NCBI RefSeq assembly: GCF_001938945.1
Contig: NZ_MKIO01000040.1
Span: 114,941-178,940 of the forward strand
DNA: 64,000 bases
Direction: 5' to 3'
Source: Xaviernesmea rhizosphaerae
GTDB taxonomy: Bacteria > Pseudomonadota > Alphaproteobacteria > Rhizobiales > Rhizobiaceae
Shown here: one piece after another, positions 9,033-17,492 of the stretch
Layout: each line of letters opens with the position of its first letter
How positions within the stretch are numbered: the stretch's first letter is position 1
Made by a program: the position numbers and the translations under genes
The notes under the pieces: generated by a model
Told to the model about the DNA's origin: nothing
The model's input: only the letters and a program-made list of their open reading frames with translations
Databases searched by the model: none

Positions 9033-9263
9033 TTAGGCTTGATATCGGCCGGCGCCGAAGAACATCTTGATCCTCTCCCAACGGAGCTGCCATCCGTTGA
9101 GCGTGGCGAGGTACTCGGACTGCTTCCTCCGGCATTCGTCGAAGTAGTTCTCGCTGTCGAGAACGGCATCCTCGAGCTTCGCAAGGTTGAGATAGCGACC
9201 GTGTTTGTCGCTCCAGACGGAGACCATTGTTTCCTCGGATGGTGTGAGTGGCTGCCGGTCCAT
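9033..9263 (-). CDS. Small hypothetical protein (76 aa)
   Basis: A short charged alpha-helical protein rich in Glu, Lys and aromatic residues, with no membrane segment and one cysteine. Composition looks coding rather than antisense noise: it ends in the compact segment WQLRWERIKMFFGAG. It lies alone between the nuclease gene and the small rightward genes at 9420-10369. No ribosome site is obvious before the ATG. Function unknown. Confidence 0.45.
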   Translation of the reverse strand: MDRQPLTPSEETMVSVWSDKHGRYLNLAKLEDAVLDSENYFDECRRKQSEYLATLNGWQLRWERIKMFFGAGRYQA

Positions 9264-9419
9264 GCCGGTCGGCCGGCTGTATGTCGACTCGCGGCGTCGA
9301 AATCACGAAGGATTCGTGGCCGAAGGTTAATGGAATCCCGAAGACACGGCGTCGCTTGCCTCCGGTCCGCCGGTGACTCACCATTCTCCCGTCGAGAACA
9401 AAAGAAGACGGAGGACGAC

Positions 9420-9721
9420 ATGCCGAAACTGAAGTGGGAGAAGGGGAGAACGAGCTGATCCTGAAGATGCTGAAGGACGGCCGGCAGCCGGCGGAAATTC
9501 TCGAGCATCTACCCGACCGCACATTCGGTGCGCCGCAGACTTACATGACGCGTGAGGGTCTTTTTCATCTTGCTCCACCGCCTCCTGTTCGTTCGAAGGA
9601 ACGGAGCACGACGGCCGGTATTCGCAGGTGCATGTGCTTCCGAAGGAACTTTGGTTCAGAATGGGTGGGGAGCCACATTTGCGGGCAGTGCAAGGAGACG
9701 AGCGAGTGCAGAGCTGCTTAA
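9420..9721 (+). pseudogene. Small DNA-binding/zinc-knuckle protein with a one-base frameshift
   Basis: An ATG at 9420 behind a GGAGGA ribosome site encodes MPKLKWEKG and then stops after 12 codons. The frame starting with GTG at 9434 continues the same protein (ENELILKMLKDGRQPAEIL, a helix-turn-helix-like segment) to a C-terminal four-cysteine knuckle (CMCF...ICGQC). One extra G in the GGGG run near 9446 would join them. The total of 302 bases is one short of a whole number of codons. Either a true frameshift or a sequencing error in the G run. The C-terminal knuckle resembles those of small phage and rhizobial regulatory proteins. Confidence 0.6.
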
Positions 9722-9827
9722 CCGGCCTTTTACCCACCGTCTTGACGCCGGCGTCTCGGGCTCTCTGGTAACTTTTCCCTGGATCTTTTCCGATCGGATG
9801 TCGGTCGAACAACAGGGAGACGTATCG

Positions 9828-10151
9828 ATGTTTGATTCCCGAAACCCCGCAGGCGTCGCCGCTCTTCAGCTCGGCCTCATCTCCACCGTCATCGCGACGA
9901 CGATGACCGATGCCCTCGCCGCCGGCTTCCAGGCCGCCGACGAGCGTCGCGAATGCCGGGCGGCATACAAGTACGCCTGCGAGTTGGAGGAGGCGCGCGG
10001 GAGAGCCGACGATCTTGGACGTGTCGCTGTCCGCGCCGTCCGTCACGTTGCGTCCCTCGAAGCAGAGGTTCGACATCTCCGGAACGCCCTGCAGCAGCGC
10101 CAGGACCTCATCGACGGCATCAAGTCCGGCAAGATCGCGGTCGCACGATGA
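9828..10151 (+). CDS. Small hypothetical protein with coiled-coil C-terminus (107 aa)
   Basis: The ATG at 9828 follows a GGGAGAC ribosome site. The N-terminal 35 residues are hydrophobic and alanine-rich, and residues 35-100 are strongly helical with heptad-like leucines (VRHLRNALQQRQDLIDGI). The stop overlaps the next ATG by four bases, so it is translated together with the 73-residue protein. No known family; probably a small structural or regulatory protein of the element. Confidence 0.55.
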   Translation: MFDSRNPAGVAALQLGLISTVIATTMTDALAAGFQAADERRECRAAYKYACELEEARGRADDLGRVAVRAVRHVASLEAEVRHLRNALQQRQDLIDGIKSGKIAVAR

Positions 10152-10369
10152 CGACGGACGAGGAAAAGCAACTCTACGATCGCTTCAGCGACATACTTCA
10201 CGAGATCCCCGGCCTGGACGAGGCGATCCTTCGGTTCGAGAAGAGCATGCGTCCTGAGCGCGAAAACGCCGCCCAGAGGCGGCCTCTGCAGTCTATCGGC
10301 GTGCGTATGTCAGCGACGGCGTCTCGTCGTCTTCGACCCGCCAACGACGAGCTTGCTGCCGACGCATGA
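10148..10369 (+). CDS. Small hypothetical protein (73 aa)
   Basis: It starts in an ATGA overlap with the preceding gene and encodes an acidic, helical N-terminal half (EEKQLYDRFSDILHEIPG) and a basic C-terminal half. The 3' 77 bases overlap, tail to tail, the leftward gene ending at 10293. No recognised domain. Confidence 0.5.
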   Translation: MTTDEEKQLYDRFSDILHEIPGLDEAILRFEKSMRPERENAAQRRPLQSIGVRMSATASRRLRPANDELAADA

Positions 10370-10817
10370 ACGCGTGCGACACGACCTCCTCCTTCGACGG
10401 CTCCGGAGCTTCCGGGGCCTTCTTCTTTGTCCGTGGGAACTTGCCGCCGCCCAGGTGCCACTTCGCACAGAGCGATCGATCTCCGGCAAGCCGAAGCAGG
10501 TCGAGGTCCGACATGAGCATCAGCGCGTGCCGCTGCGGCTCGGGAAGAATTCCGAGATCGATTTCCGTGCGAACGCGGGCGTCGGCATGTGCGTACCCCC
10601 AGATCAGAGCCACCCGCGTCTCAAGGTCGTCTGGCTCTGCTATGCTGGCGCGATCTCTGGCGTTCTGGAGTTCCTGCTGAACATCCTCCGTCGACAGGTT
10701 GTCGTGCTTCGCCTGGGGCACCGGCGGGTAATGCCCGAAGAGGCGAAGAACGCCCCATACGAGCCCGTTGAACGTGTTCCAGAACCCCCACCAAATCGAT
10801 CTCAGAAAATTCAGCAT
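10293..10817 (-). CDS. Hypothetical membrane-anchored protein (174 aa)
   Basis: The start at 10817 is set by a strong GGAGG ribosome site; a frame extension upstream looks non-coding. The first 30 residues are Trp/Phe-rich and amphipathic (FLRSIWWGFWNTFNGLVWGV), suggesting membrane attachment. The middle is helical and soluble (EPQRHALMLMSDLDLLRLAG), the C-terminus is basic. No family recognised. It overlaps the end of the small rightward gene at 10148. Confidence 0.6.
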   Translation of the reverse strand: MLNFLRSIWWGFWNTFNGLVWGVLRLFGHYPPVPQAKHDNLSTEDVQQELQNARDRASIAEPDDLETRVALIWGYAHADARVRTEIDLGILPEPQRHALMLMSDLDLLRLAGDRSLCAKWHLGGGKFPRTKKKAPEAPEPSKEEVVSHAFMRRQQARRWRVEDDETPSLTYARR

Positions 10818-10952
10818 ATTCGTCCTCCCTCCGTGTTGTCTCGAGAAGGATGTCCGTCGGCATGGCAAGTAGCAACGACATTGCGGCAGCTCTGCTCGGG
10901 ACCGTGCAGGATGCGAGCCAGCGAATATCGCAGGTAGACGATGCGGGGCTGC

Positions 10953-10988
10953 GAAAATCAAAGCCCCGGTGATTTCTCACTGGGGGCT
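10953..10988 (-). terminator. Rho-independent terminator for the leftward gene at 10993
   Basis: On the minus strand an 11-bp stem (AGCCCCCAGTGA with TCACCGGGGCT, one bulge) with a four-base loop is followed by TTTGATTTT. It lies immediately after the stop at 10993, which supports that leftward reading frame as real. Confidence 0.65.
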
Positions 10989-10992
10989 TACG

Positions 10993-11352
10993 CTAATCGC
11001 TGATCTTGTGCTGGAAGTGGAAGGGAGGAAACCGGTTGCGATAGCCTTGCTGAGGTCGAAGCCGATGGGTTGCAGGCTCCGGCTGCGATGCCGAAGGCTC
11101 TGGATTCCTGCCCAGCCTGTTCCGGATCGCGTCCTCCGACTTCTTTCGCGAGAGAGCCGGGCAGATCGACGAGTAGTCCCGCGGGAGGTCGAAAACGCGG
11201 AGACAGTCCTGCCAAGACATCCAGTGCTGCTGGCGGAGCCACCGCTTGAGGCCTCTGCCGCTTTTCGCCGTCGGCGACACAGACGAGGTGATCTTCCTGG
11301 ATCGCATCCTGCGGTCGCAGAACGGTGCCGACTTGAACACAGCTTTGAGCAC
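10993..11352 (-). CDS. Hypothetical basic protein (119 aa), frame uncertain
   Basis: Three leftward frames are open here. This one is preferred because it ends exactly at a terminator hairpin and has the most protein-like composition: a basic N-terminal 40 residues, a Trp-containing middle (HWMSWQDCLRVFDLPRDY), then a Pro/Arg-rich tail. No ribosome site or family is clear. The tail may be out of frame, so a decayed gene is also possible. Confidence 0.35.
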   Translation of the reverse strand: MLKAVFKSAPFCDRRMRSRKITSSVSPTAKSGRGLKRWLRQQHWMSWQDCLRVFDLPRDYSSICPALSRKKSEDAIRNRLGRNPEPSASQPEPATHRLRPQQGYRNRFPPFHFQHKISD

Positions 11353-11579
11353 AGCCTCCCCTTGAGCAGGCAGAGTTGCATCGATGATGCTTTTGCCGTG
11401 GAATTATTCGGACGAACAAACGGATGAAGTCTGCTGTCGGCCCATTGCGGTCATCACGGGTCGAAGGGATAAGGGCAGCTTCGCGCCTCCAAATCGGTCG
11501 TTGAGGCCGTCTTGGCACCTACCTGAAAGCGGACATCGTCGTGGCAGCGGCGTCACTTCACTGGTGCGCCTCGGCATAA

Positions 11580-12266
11580 CTAGCCGATTTTCAAGAAGGT
11601 CATTCCAGCTCGCATAGCACCCTTGCCGTCAGTCTCCGGGTTGTCTCCGACCATCAATGTACGGTTTGGAGAGGTGCCGAGCAATTGGGCCCCGGCAAGG
11701 AAAATGCCGGGTTCGGGCTTTCCGACTATTTGGTGAGGGACCGGCCCAGTGCAGGCCAGAATTGCTGCCACAAGCGCTCCAGTCTCGGGAACAATGCTCC
11801 CACCTCGGCCAGGATGAGTGCGGTCCGGATTACAAACGACGAGTTGCGCACCGGCCAGTACGGAATTGGCTGCCGATTGGATTGTATCATATGAAAACGT
11901 CCGGTCGCGGCCGATCAGGACGACATCTGGCCGTTCCCGAGATATGTTTAAACCGAGGCTTCGCGCATACTCTTGAAGTGACTCGCTTGCCGCCATGGCA
12001 ATCTGCGCCCCTGGCATTTTCTCCGCCACCATCCGGATCGCCGCCATCCCAGCGGTTACAATTCTTTCTTCAGCCACGGCAAATCCGAGCTGGTCCATCA
12101 GAATTGCGATTTCGAAAGCAGTGTGCTCGGCGTCATTGGTGACGATCGCGAAATTTCCTCGGCTAGCATCAATGAGATCGTGCGCCCACGGGAGGGCTTG
12201 GCCTCCGCTGATGAGCGTCCCGTCCAGATCGAACAGGACACCGTCTACGTTTAGAAAATCATCCAT
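11580..12266 (-). CDS. HAD-superfamily phosphatase (NagD-like, type IIA)
   Basis: A 228-residue HAD hydrolase. Motif I is LFDLDGTL with the nucleophilic and acid/base aspartates (about residues 12-14), motif II TND in the FAIVTND strand, motif III GKPEPGIF, motif IV VGDNPETDGKGA. The C2 cap and order match the NagD/phosphoglycolate phosphatase branch acting on small phosphoesters. It ends soon after motif IV (AMRAGMTFLKIG), so the C-terminus may be slightly short. It is the last gene of the leftward transport unit. Inferred role: removing phosphate from the product released by the phosphodiesterase upstream. Confidence 0.85.
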   Translation of the reverse strand: MDDFLNVDGVLFDLDGTLISGGQALPWAHDLIDASRGNFAIVTNDAEHTAFEIAILMDQLGFAVAEERIVTAGMAAIRMVAEKMPGAQIAMAASESLQEYARSLGLNISRERPDVVLIGRDRTFSYDTIQSAANSVLAGAQLVVCNPDRTHPGRGGSIVPETGALVAAILACTGPVPHQIVGKPEPGIFLAGAQLLGTSPNRTLMVGDNPETDGKGAMRAGMTFLKIG

Positions 12267-12349
12267 TCCGTGCGCTCAGGCAATGGAGACCCAGCGCAGG
12301 AGCTTCTCCCTGCGTTCGGGTATCGTGGAAATTGAAGATCATGCCAGAC

Positions 12350-13186
12350 CTACTCCGCTGGAAAACCGAGTGCGTAGTCGCGGCCCTTGATTTCATAGCC
12401 GTCGAGCGGGAAGCGCCGCGACTCTTCAAGGAAGTAATTCAGATGCACCACGACACTGTCTGCGTTGATTGAGACTACAGAATAGGCTGGCGGTTCGTGG
12501 CTGCCGGGGATGTCTTCGCCATGCGGTGACAGTTCCAGCGGCACCTGGTGGTTGAGGCCTGGAATGAGGGAAAACGAGATGCCGTGCCAGTTGCCAGAAA
12601 TCGGGCGATGGACATGCCCCAGGAAGATGTGGCGGATGCGATGCGAATGCGGCTGAAGCACCTGCCAGAGGGCGTCGGCATCCTGCTGCGTGATCGCGTC
12701 CATAGACGAGATGCCGGTCAGGATGGGCGGATGATGCATGAACATAAGGATAGGCTCGTTGCTCTGGGCGAGCTCCTCGGCAAGCCATGTCAGCCGTGTT
12801 TGGCAATAGGCTCCCGCATGACTGCCTTCCTGCTTGGTATCGAGAAACACCAGCCTATGACCGCCTTCGATGCGGCTACTCTGGACGAAGCCGTTGCCAT
12901 CATCCATCGCCTCGGGAAACACGGTTCGCAACGAGGCCCTGTCGTCATGGTTGCCGACCATCATCACCACAGGGACCTTGAGGAGATCGATACGCTGGCG
13001 AAGTGCCTGATAGGCTGGAACCTCGCCCCAGTGAGCCAGATCGCCAGTGATGACCATGAGATCGGCGTCGGAATGGTCCGCATGGATGCTGACAATCGCT
13101 GCATCGAACCGCGCGCACGGGTCGAGCCCGTACAAGGTTGCCGGCTGCGGCACGAGGTGGATATCAGTGACATGAACGATCTTCAT
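12350..13186 (-). CDS. Class III cyclic-nucleotide/glycerophosphodiester phosphodiesterase
   Basis: A 278-residue calcineurin-fold metallophosphoesterase similar to GpdQ and CpdA. All metal ligand motifs are present in order: DIHL (about 8-11), GDLAHWG (about 48), GNHDD (about 80), HHPP (about 150) and GHVH (about 190). The ATG at 13186 places the first motif at the N-terminus as in the family; a longer frame start at 13228 is less likely. It lies 62 bases after the solute-binding gene of a Ugp-like importer, so a phosphodiester substrate brought in by that importer is the best inference. Confidence 0.88.
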   Translation of the reverse strand: MKIVHVTDIHLVPQPATLYGLDPCARFDAAIVSIHADHSDADLMVITGDLAHWGEVPAYQALRQRIDLLKVPVVMMVGNHDDRASLRTVFPEAMDDGNGFVQSSRIEGGHRLVFLDTKQEGSHAGAYCQTRLTWLAEELAQSNEPILMFMHHPPILTGISSMDAITQQDADALWQVLQPHSHRIRHIFLGHVHRPISGNWHGISFSLIPGLNHQVPLELSPHGEDIPGSHEPPAYSVVSINADSVVVHLNYFLEESRRFPLDGYEIKGRDYALGFPAE

Positions 13187-13207
13187 GGTGACCTTCCTGA
13201 TGGTGAG

Positions 13208-13233
13208 GCTACGTGGCCGATTGGCCACGTAGC
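13208..13233 (-). promoter_or_regulatory. Intercistronic hairpin after the solute-binding protein gene
   Basis: A perfect 11-bp stem (GCTACGTGGCC / GGCCACGTAGC) with a GATT loop lies between the stop of the binding protein gene and the start of the phosphodiesterase. No T-run follows. Such hairpins often protect the abundant upstream message and lower expression of the enzyme genes after it. Confidence 0.6.
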
Positions 13234-13247
13234 GGGAGGTTGGCAGA

Positions 13248-14501
13248 TCAGCGACGCGGCAGGAGAGCCTGGGTGTCTGCTGCCATGTCGGCGAGAACCG
13301 CCTCGGCTTCCTCGGCGCGACTGCCGTCCATGACCGACTGCAACCGGTCCTTGATCACGTCTGTGATCTTTAGGCCGTTATCGCCGGGAAACGCGTACCA
13401 GCCGGTCAGATAGGGTAGCTGGGAAAGAGCAACCGCCTGGTTCGGGTTCTCGGCATAGAAATCTTTCAGGAGGTCGGCCGCCTTGGTGTTCGGCGCCATG
13501 TACCCGGTGGTCTTGACCATGATTGCGCCACCTTCGGGGCCCGTCGCGAACTTCAGGAATTCCCATGCTGCCTTCTGCTTGTCCTTGTCTTTGGCCGTGA
13601 TTATCGCGACATTGCCGCCGGCCGGCAGACGCGAGACGCCTTCTTTCAGATCCGGATAGTTGCCGGTCTTTAGTTCGAACTTGCCGCCGATCTGCTTGGT
13701 GACGGCATTGACGCGAGCCGTTGTGGTTACCATCATACCGATTTTGCCGGCGGAGAAAGCCGCCAGCATCTCGTTCGGCGTCATGTTCGGCGACTGCGCC
13801 TCGATCACGAGACGTGCCAGTGTGCCGATCGCTTGTTTGCCGGCCTCGCCGTCGAAGGCGACCTTGGTTTCGTCCTCATTGAGCATCGTGCCCCCATTTG
13901 CAAACACCAGCGCCTGCCACAGCCAGTTTCCGGTGATCGCCCATTCGGTTTCGATACCGTCAGCCTCGCCCTGAGCCTCGATCTTCTTGGCGAGCGCGAT
14001 GATATCGTTCCAAGTCTTGGGAAGGCTGTTTTCGTCGAGACCGGCCTTCTTCACGAGATCCATATTGTAATAGACGATCGGCAGTGAGATGGCATAGGGA
14101 AGGCCGTAAACCTTGCCGTCGACGGCGCCGGCCTGGCGCATGCCGTCATGATAGCCGGCGGCGTCGAAGTCCGTTTCGTTGGCGATGAAATCATCGAGCG
14201 GAACGGCGATTTCCTTGTCAGCAAGAACGCGTACGCGATTGAGGCCTTGGAAGGTGACGTCCGGTACATTACCGGTGATGCCTTCGCGCAGCACGCGCTG
14301 GGCGGCGTCCTCATAATCCTTGTAGGGCGTGCGGAACTCAACCTTGATGTCGGGATGCTTCTTGCTGAAGGCTTCCAGCATCTCCTTCTGGGTCGTGTCG
14401 AACAGTTCCGGATAGGCGTACTGCACGGTGATCGTAGTAGTATCGGCCATCGCTGCGGATGCCATCAGGGACAGGGCTGCGGCGGTCAGGATCGTTCTCA
14501 T
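13248..14501 (-). CDS. ABC importer solute-binding protein (UgpB-like)
   Basis: A 417-residue periplasmic extracellular-solute-binding protein, family 1. The Sec signal peptide (RTILTAAALSLMASAAMA, cleavage near residue 20) fixes the start at the ATG at 14501. The body has the family pattern: VPDVTFQGLNRV, GLPYAISLPIVYYNMDLVKKAG, then FANGG and a late GWYAFPGDNG segment. It is the fourth gene of a leftward unit (ATPase, two permeases, this protein), the layout of ugp-type sugar and glycerol-3-phosphate importers. The enzymes next to it point to a phosphorylated ligand; ligand identity is inferred. Confidence 0.9.
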   Translation of the reverse strand: MRTILTAAALSLMASAAMADTTTITVQYAYPELFDTTQKEMLEAFSKKHPDIKVEFRTPYKDYEDAAQRVLREGITGNVPDVTFQGLNRVRVLADKEIAVPLDDFIANETDFDAAGYHDGMRQAGAVDGKVYGLPYAISLPIVYYNMDLVKKAGLDENSLPKTWNDIIALAKKIEAQGEADGIETEWAITGNWLWQALVFANGGTMLNEDETKVAFDGEAGKQAIGTLARLVIEAQSPNMTPNEMLAAFSAGKIGMMVTTTARVNAVTKQIGGKFELKTGNYPDLKEGVSRLPAGGNVAIITAKDKDKQKAAWEFLKFATGPEGGAIMVKTTGYMAPNTKAADLLKDFYAENPNQAVALSQLPYLTGWYAFPGDNGLKITDVIKDRLQSVMDGSRAEEAEAVLADMAADTQALLPRR

Positions 14502-14538
14502 GGACAAGTCTCCGGTGGTTGGGGGGGTGAGAGGACTG

Positions 14539-15369
14539 CTACTTGATGCCGGTGAAGGCGATGCCTTCGATGAACCGTCGTTGCGCCAGCAGGAAGAGGC
14601 AAAGAAGCGGGGCAACAATGATGGTCGCGGCCGCCATCAGCGGGCCAAAGTCATTTCCGGCCTCGGCATTGCGGAAGGCCATGACGCCGAGCGGCGGCGT
14701 GAAGTACTTGTCGCTTGATACGGCGACCAGAGGCCAGAAATAATCGTTCCAGTGAGTGACGATCGAGAAGACGCCGAAGGCCGTGAGCGCCGGGATGGCG
14801 GCCGGCAGCATGACCCGCCAAACGATCGACAATTCAGACATGCCATCCATACGGGCCGCATCGACCAGATCATCCGGAACGCCCATGAAGAACTGCCGCA
14901 TCAGGAAGATGCCGAACACTGAAATCGTGAAGGGCAACACCAGCGCGCTGTAGCTGTCGAGCAGGCCGACGTAGTACAGTAGGATGAACAGCGGCACAGC
15001 AATTGCCTGATAGGGGATCAGCAAGCAGAAGAGCACGAAACCGAAGGCTAGACGGCGACCGAAAAAATGCAGTTTGGCCAGTGCATAGGCTGCCGGCAGC
15101 GTGACGAGCACCTGCAGGAAAAAGATCGCTGCCGTAACGACGACGCCGTTCATGAGATAGAGCATCAGCGGGGCTGCTGAAAATGCTTCCGTATAATTCT
15201 CGATGACGGCGAGTTTTTGCGGCCACCAGCGCAACGTTTCGGAAAAGATCTCGTCGGCTGGCTTGATCGAGGTCGAAACCATCACGGCGAAGGGCAGAAG
15301 GGCAAAGGCAGCAATCAAGAGCAGTGCTGTGTGGCGAAGCGCCGAGCTTACAAAGGAACGAGCCGTCAT
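14539..15369 (-). CDS. ABC importer permease (UgpE/MalG-like)
   Basis: A 276-residue inner-membrane permease with about six transmembrane helices. The EAA-type loop that contacts the ATPase is DAARMDGMSELSIVWRVMLP. The first helix is preceded by a short basic N-terminus, and a periplasmic loop after it (SETLRWWPQKLAVIENY) is typical of the MalG/UgpE subgroup. It overlaps the upstream permease by four bases and precedes the binding-protein gene by 37 bases. Confidence 0.92.
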   Translation of the reverse strand: MTARSFVSSALRHTALLLIAAFALLPFAVMVSTSIKPADEIFSETLRWWPQKLAVIENYTEAFSAAPLMLYLMNGVVVTAAIFFLQVLVTLPAAYALAKLHFFGRRLAFGFVLFCLLIPYQAIAVPLFILLYYVGLLDSYSALVLPFTISVFGIFLMRQFFMGVPDDLVDAARMDGMSELSIVWRVMLPAAIPALTAFGVFSIVTHWNDYFWPLVAVSSDKYFTPPLGVMAFRNAEAGNDFGPLMAAATIIVAPLLCLFLLAQRRFIEGIAFTGIK

Positions 15370-16247
15370 GCGCCTTCTCCATTCTTCTTGAGGGATACGA
15401 AGCGCAGCAGGCTGACGCTGACGACGAGCAGGATGAAGACAATCGTGATCGCCGCCGCGTGACTGCTGCGGAAGAACTCGAAGCCTTCGGCATAGATCGT
15501 GTAGAGCAGCACTTCGGTCGCCTTGTTCGGCCCTCCTTGAGTGAGTGCATGAACCGTGTCGAAGACCTGGAAAGAGCGGATGGCGGAGGTGATGGCGACG
15601 AAAACGGCGACAGGTGCCAGCAGTGGCCAGGTGATCAGCTTGAACCGCTCCCAGGCATGCGGTGTGCCGTCTAGCTCGGCTGCGTCGTATAGATCGCGCG
15701 GGATGGCAGAAAGACCGGCCATGAAGAGCACCATGTTGAAGCCGAAGCTTTGCCAGATGCCGATGACCGCGAGCACGTAGAGTGCGATGTCGCCATCCTT
15801 GAGCCAGTTGTGCGAGGCAAATCCCAGGGCCTTCGCCGTCGTGTTGACGATGCCAAAGCTCGGGTGCAGCATGAACTCCCAGACGATGGCCATGGCAAGC
15901 AGGCTCGCCATCACCGGCATGAAAAAGGCGGTGCGATAGAAGGATCGTAACGAGGTTCCTGCGTCGATCAGAAGCGCACTGACCAGGCCTAGCAGCATCG
16001 AGCCGGGCACGACGACGGCAGAGTAGATCAGCGTATTGCTCAACGACTTCCAGAAGACCGGGTCATCGATCAGCGCTTGAAAATTTTCGAAACCGATAAA
16101 TCTCAGCGAGCGATCACCGAGCTGATAGTCGGTAAAGGCCAGCACAAGAATCGAGGAGAGCGGCGCAATCAGGAAGATGATTGCCAAGATGGACGCCGGC
16201 GCGATGAGGGCAAGGCCTGCTCGGTTTTGGCTGGCGGAAAGGCTCAT
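15366..16247 (-). CDS. ABC importer permease (UgpA/MalF-like)
   Basis: A 293-residue inner-membrane permease with six helices. The EAA loop reads DAAELDGTPHAWERFKLITW. It overlaps the ATPase gene upstream and the second permease downstream by four bases each (ATGA), so ATPase and both permeases are translationally coupled. Its partner in the membrane heterodimer is the product of 14539-15369. Confidence 0.92.
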   Translation of the reverse strand: MSLSASQNRAGLALIAPASILAIIFLIAPLSSILVLAFTDYQLGDRSLRFIGFENFQALIDDPVFWKSLSNTLIYSAVVVPGSMLLGLVSALLIDAGTSLRSFYRTAFFMPVMASLLAMAIVWEFMLHPSFGIVNTTAKALGFASHNWLKDGDIALYVLAVIGIWQSFGFNMVLFMAGLSAIPRDLYDAAELDGTPHAWERFKLITWPLLAPVAVFVAITSAIRSFQVFDTVHALTQGGPNKATEVLLYTIYAEGFEFFRSSHAAAITIVFILLVVSVSLLRFVSLKKNGEGA

Positions 16248-17362
16248 AGGGGAGCCTCCAGTCGGTAGCTGCCTTCTATTCGCCGGTTGTCTGTGCCGAA
16301 GACATGCAGGCGCGCTTCATCCATCACGATCCCCACTTTGTCGCCGATGGCTGGGCGGATGCCGCCCGGATCGCAGCGCACAACGACGAGGTTGCCGCCA
16401 GCGGTCATGACTTGGACGAAGAGGTCGGCGCCGAGATTTTCGATGTGGTGGATAACGCCGGCAAGCGGTGCGTTGGCTATGCCTGCTAGTCGAGCCGCCT
16501 CTGGACGAAAAGCCGCCTGCACCCGGTTGTTCGCGGTATCGGCGAAGGTGAAGGATAGGACGTCACCTTCAGTCAGAGCCGCCTGAAGAACGTTGATTTT
16601 GGGACTACCTATGAACTCCGCGACGCGAAGATCCAGGGGCATCTGGTAGATCTGGTCAGGCGTATCCACCTGCAGGATTTCGCCACCCATCATCACTGCG
16701 ATACGATCGGACATGGTCATCGCTTCGGCTTGATCGTGGGTGACATAGATAAAGGTCGAACCCAATTGGCGGTGGAGCGCGGCAATCTCGCCTCTCGCCT
16801 GTACCCGCATCTTGGCATCGAGATTCGAGAGCGGCTCGTCCATCAGGAAGGCGCTCGGTTTACGCACCATGGCGCGGGCAAGTGCCACACGCTGGCGCTG
16901 GCCGCCTGAAAGTGAAGCAGGCTTGCGGTCCTTTAGCATAGAGATTGATAGGGCATCGCAAACTCTGCCCACTTCCCCTGCGATCTCCTTGCGCTTCGCC
17001 TTCGCCGACGGCAGAAGAGTGCCGAGGAGCGACCGCTCAGTGGTGTTCAGGCGGCGCATGACGAGCGGTACGGCGATGTTTTCCGCCACCGTCAGGTGCG
17101 GATACAGTGCATAGGACTGGAACACCATGGCGAGGTCGCGGTCGCGTGGCCGGATCCTATCGACAGTTGCACCATCTAGTAGGATGCTGCCCCCGCTCTG
17201 CTGTTCGAGGCCGGAAATGATGCGCAATAGAGTGGACTTTCCGCAGCCTGACGGGCCAACCAAGGAAATGAACTCGCCGTCCCGAATATCCAGATCGATC
17301 CTTTTCAAAACATGGGTCTCCCCGAATGTCTTAACGACAGATCTGATGTTTACGCTTGCCAT
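16244..17362 (-). CDS. ABC importer ATPase (UgpC/MalK-like)
   Basis: A 372-residue ATPase: Walker A GPSGCGKST (about residue 38), Q-loop FQSYALYPH, signature LSGGQRQRVALARA, Walker B FLMDEPLSNLD, H-loop VTHDQ, and a C-terminal OB-type regulatory domain (about 240-372) as in MalK/UgpC. It is the first gene of the leftward unit and is divergent from the LysR gene at 17493 across a 130-base AT-rich gap that should hold both promoters. Confidence 0.93.
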   Translation of the reverse strand: MASVNIRSVVKTFGETHVLKRIDLDIRDGEFISLVGPSGCGKSTLLRIISGLEQQSGGSILLDGATVDRIRPRDRDLAMVFQSYALYPHLTVAENIAVPLVMRRLNTTERSLLGTLLPSAKAKRKEIAGEVGRVCDALSISMLKDRKPASLSGGQRQRVALARAMVRKPSAFLMDEPLSNLDAKMRVQARGEIAALHRQLGSTFIYVTHDQAEAMTMSDRIAVMMGGEILQVDTPDQIYQMPLDLRVAEFIGSPKINVLQAALTEGDVLSFTFADTANNRVQAAFRPEAARLAGIANAPLAGVIHHIENLGADLFVQVMTAGGNLVVVRCDPGGIRPAIGDKVGIVMDEARLHVFGTDNRRIEGSYRLEAPL

Positions 17363-17492
17363 GAAGGAAGGCCCAAAAAAATGTGTTCAATGGCTGGCCA
17401 GATACTTCATAGATTTTACATTACAATGACGCATTATAAATTCAGGTTATACCGCCCATCAGGTAGACACCTCTCATTTTTCGTGAGGCTCA
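17363..17492. promoter_or_regulatory. Divergent promoter region between importer and LysR genes
   Basis: A 130-base AT-rich segment between divergent starts, including ACATTACAATGACGCATTAT and other T-N11-A pairs that could serve as LysR boxes. By the usual LysR layout, the regulator at 17493 would bind here and control the importer and enzyme genes. No single operator can be fixed by eye. Confidence 0.45.

Noticed and set aside
10977..11518. Two other leftward frames in the same place as the 119-aa gene
   Set aside because: Both are Arg/Ser/Pro-rich and look like shadows; only the frame ending at 10993 fits the terminator, and even that is doubtful.
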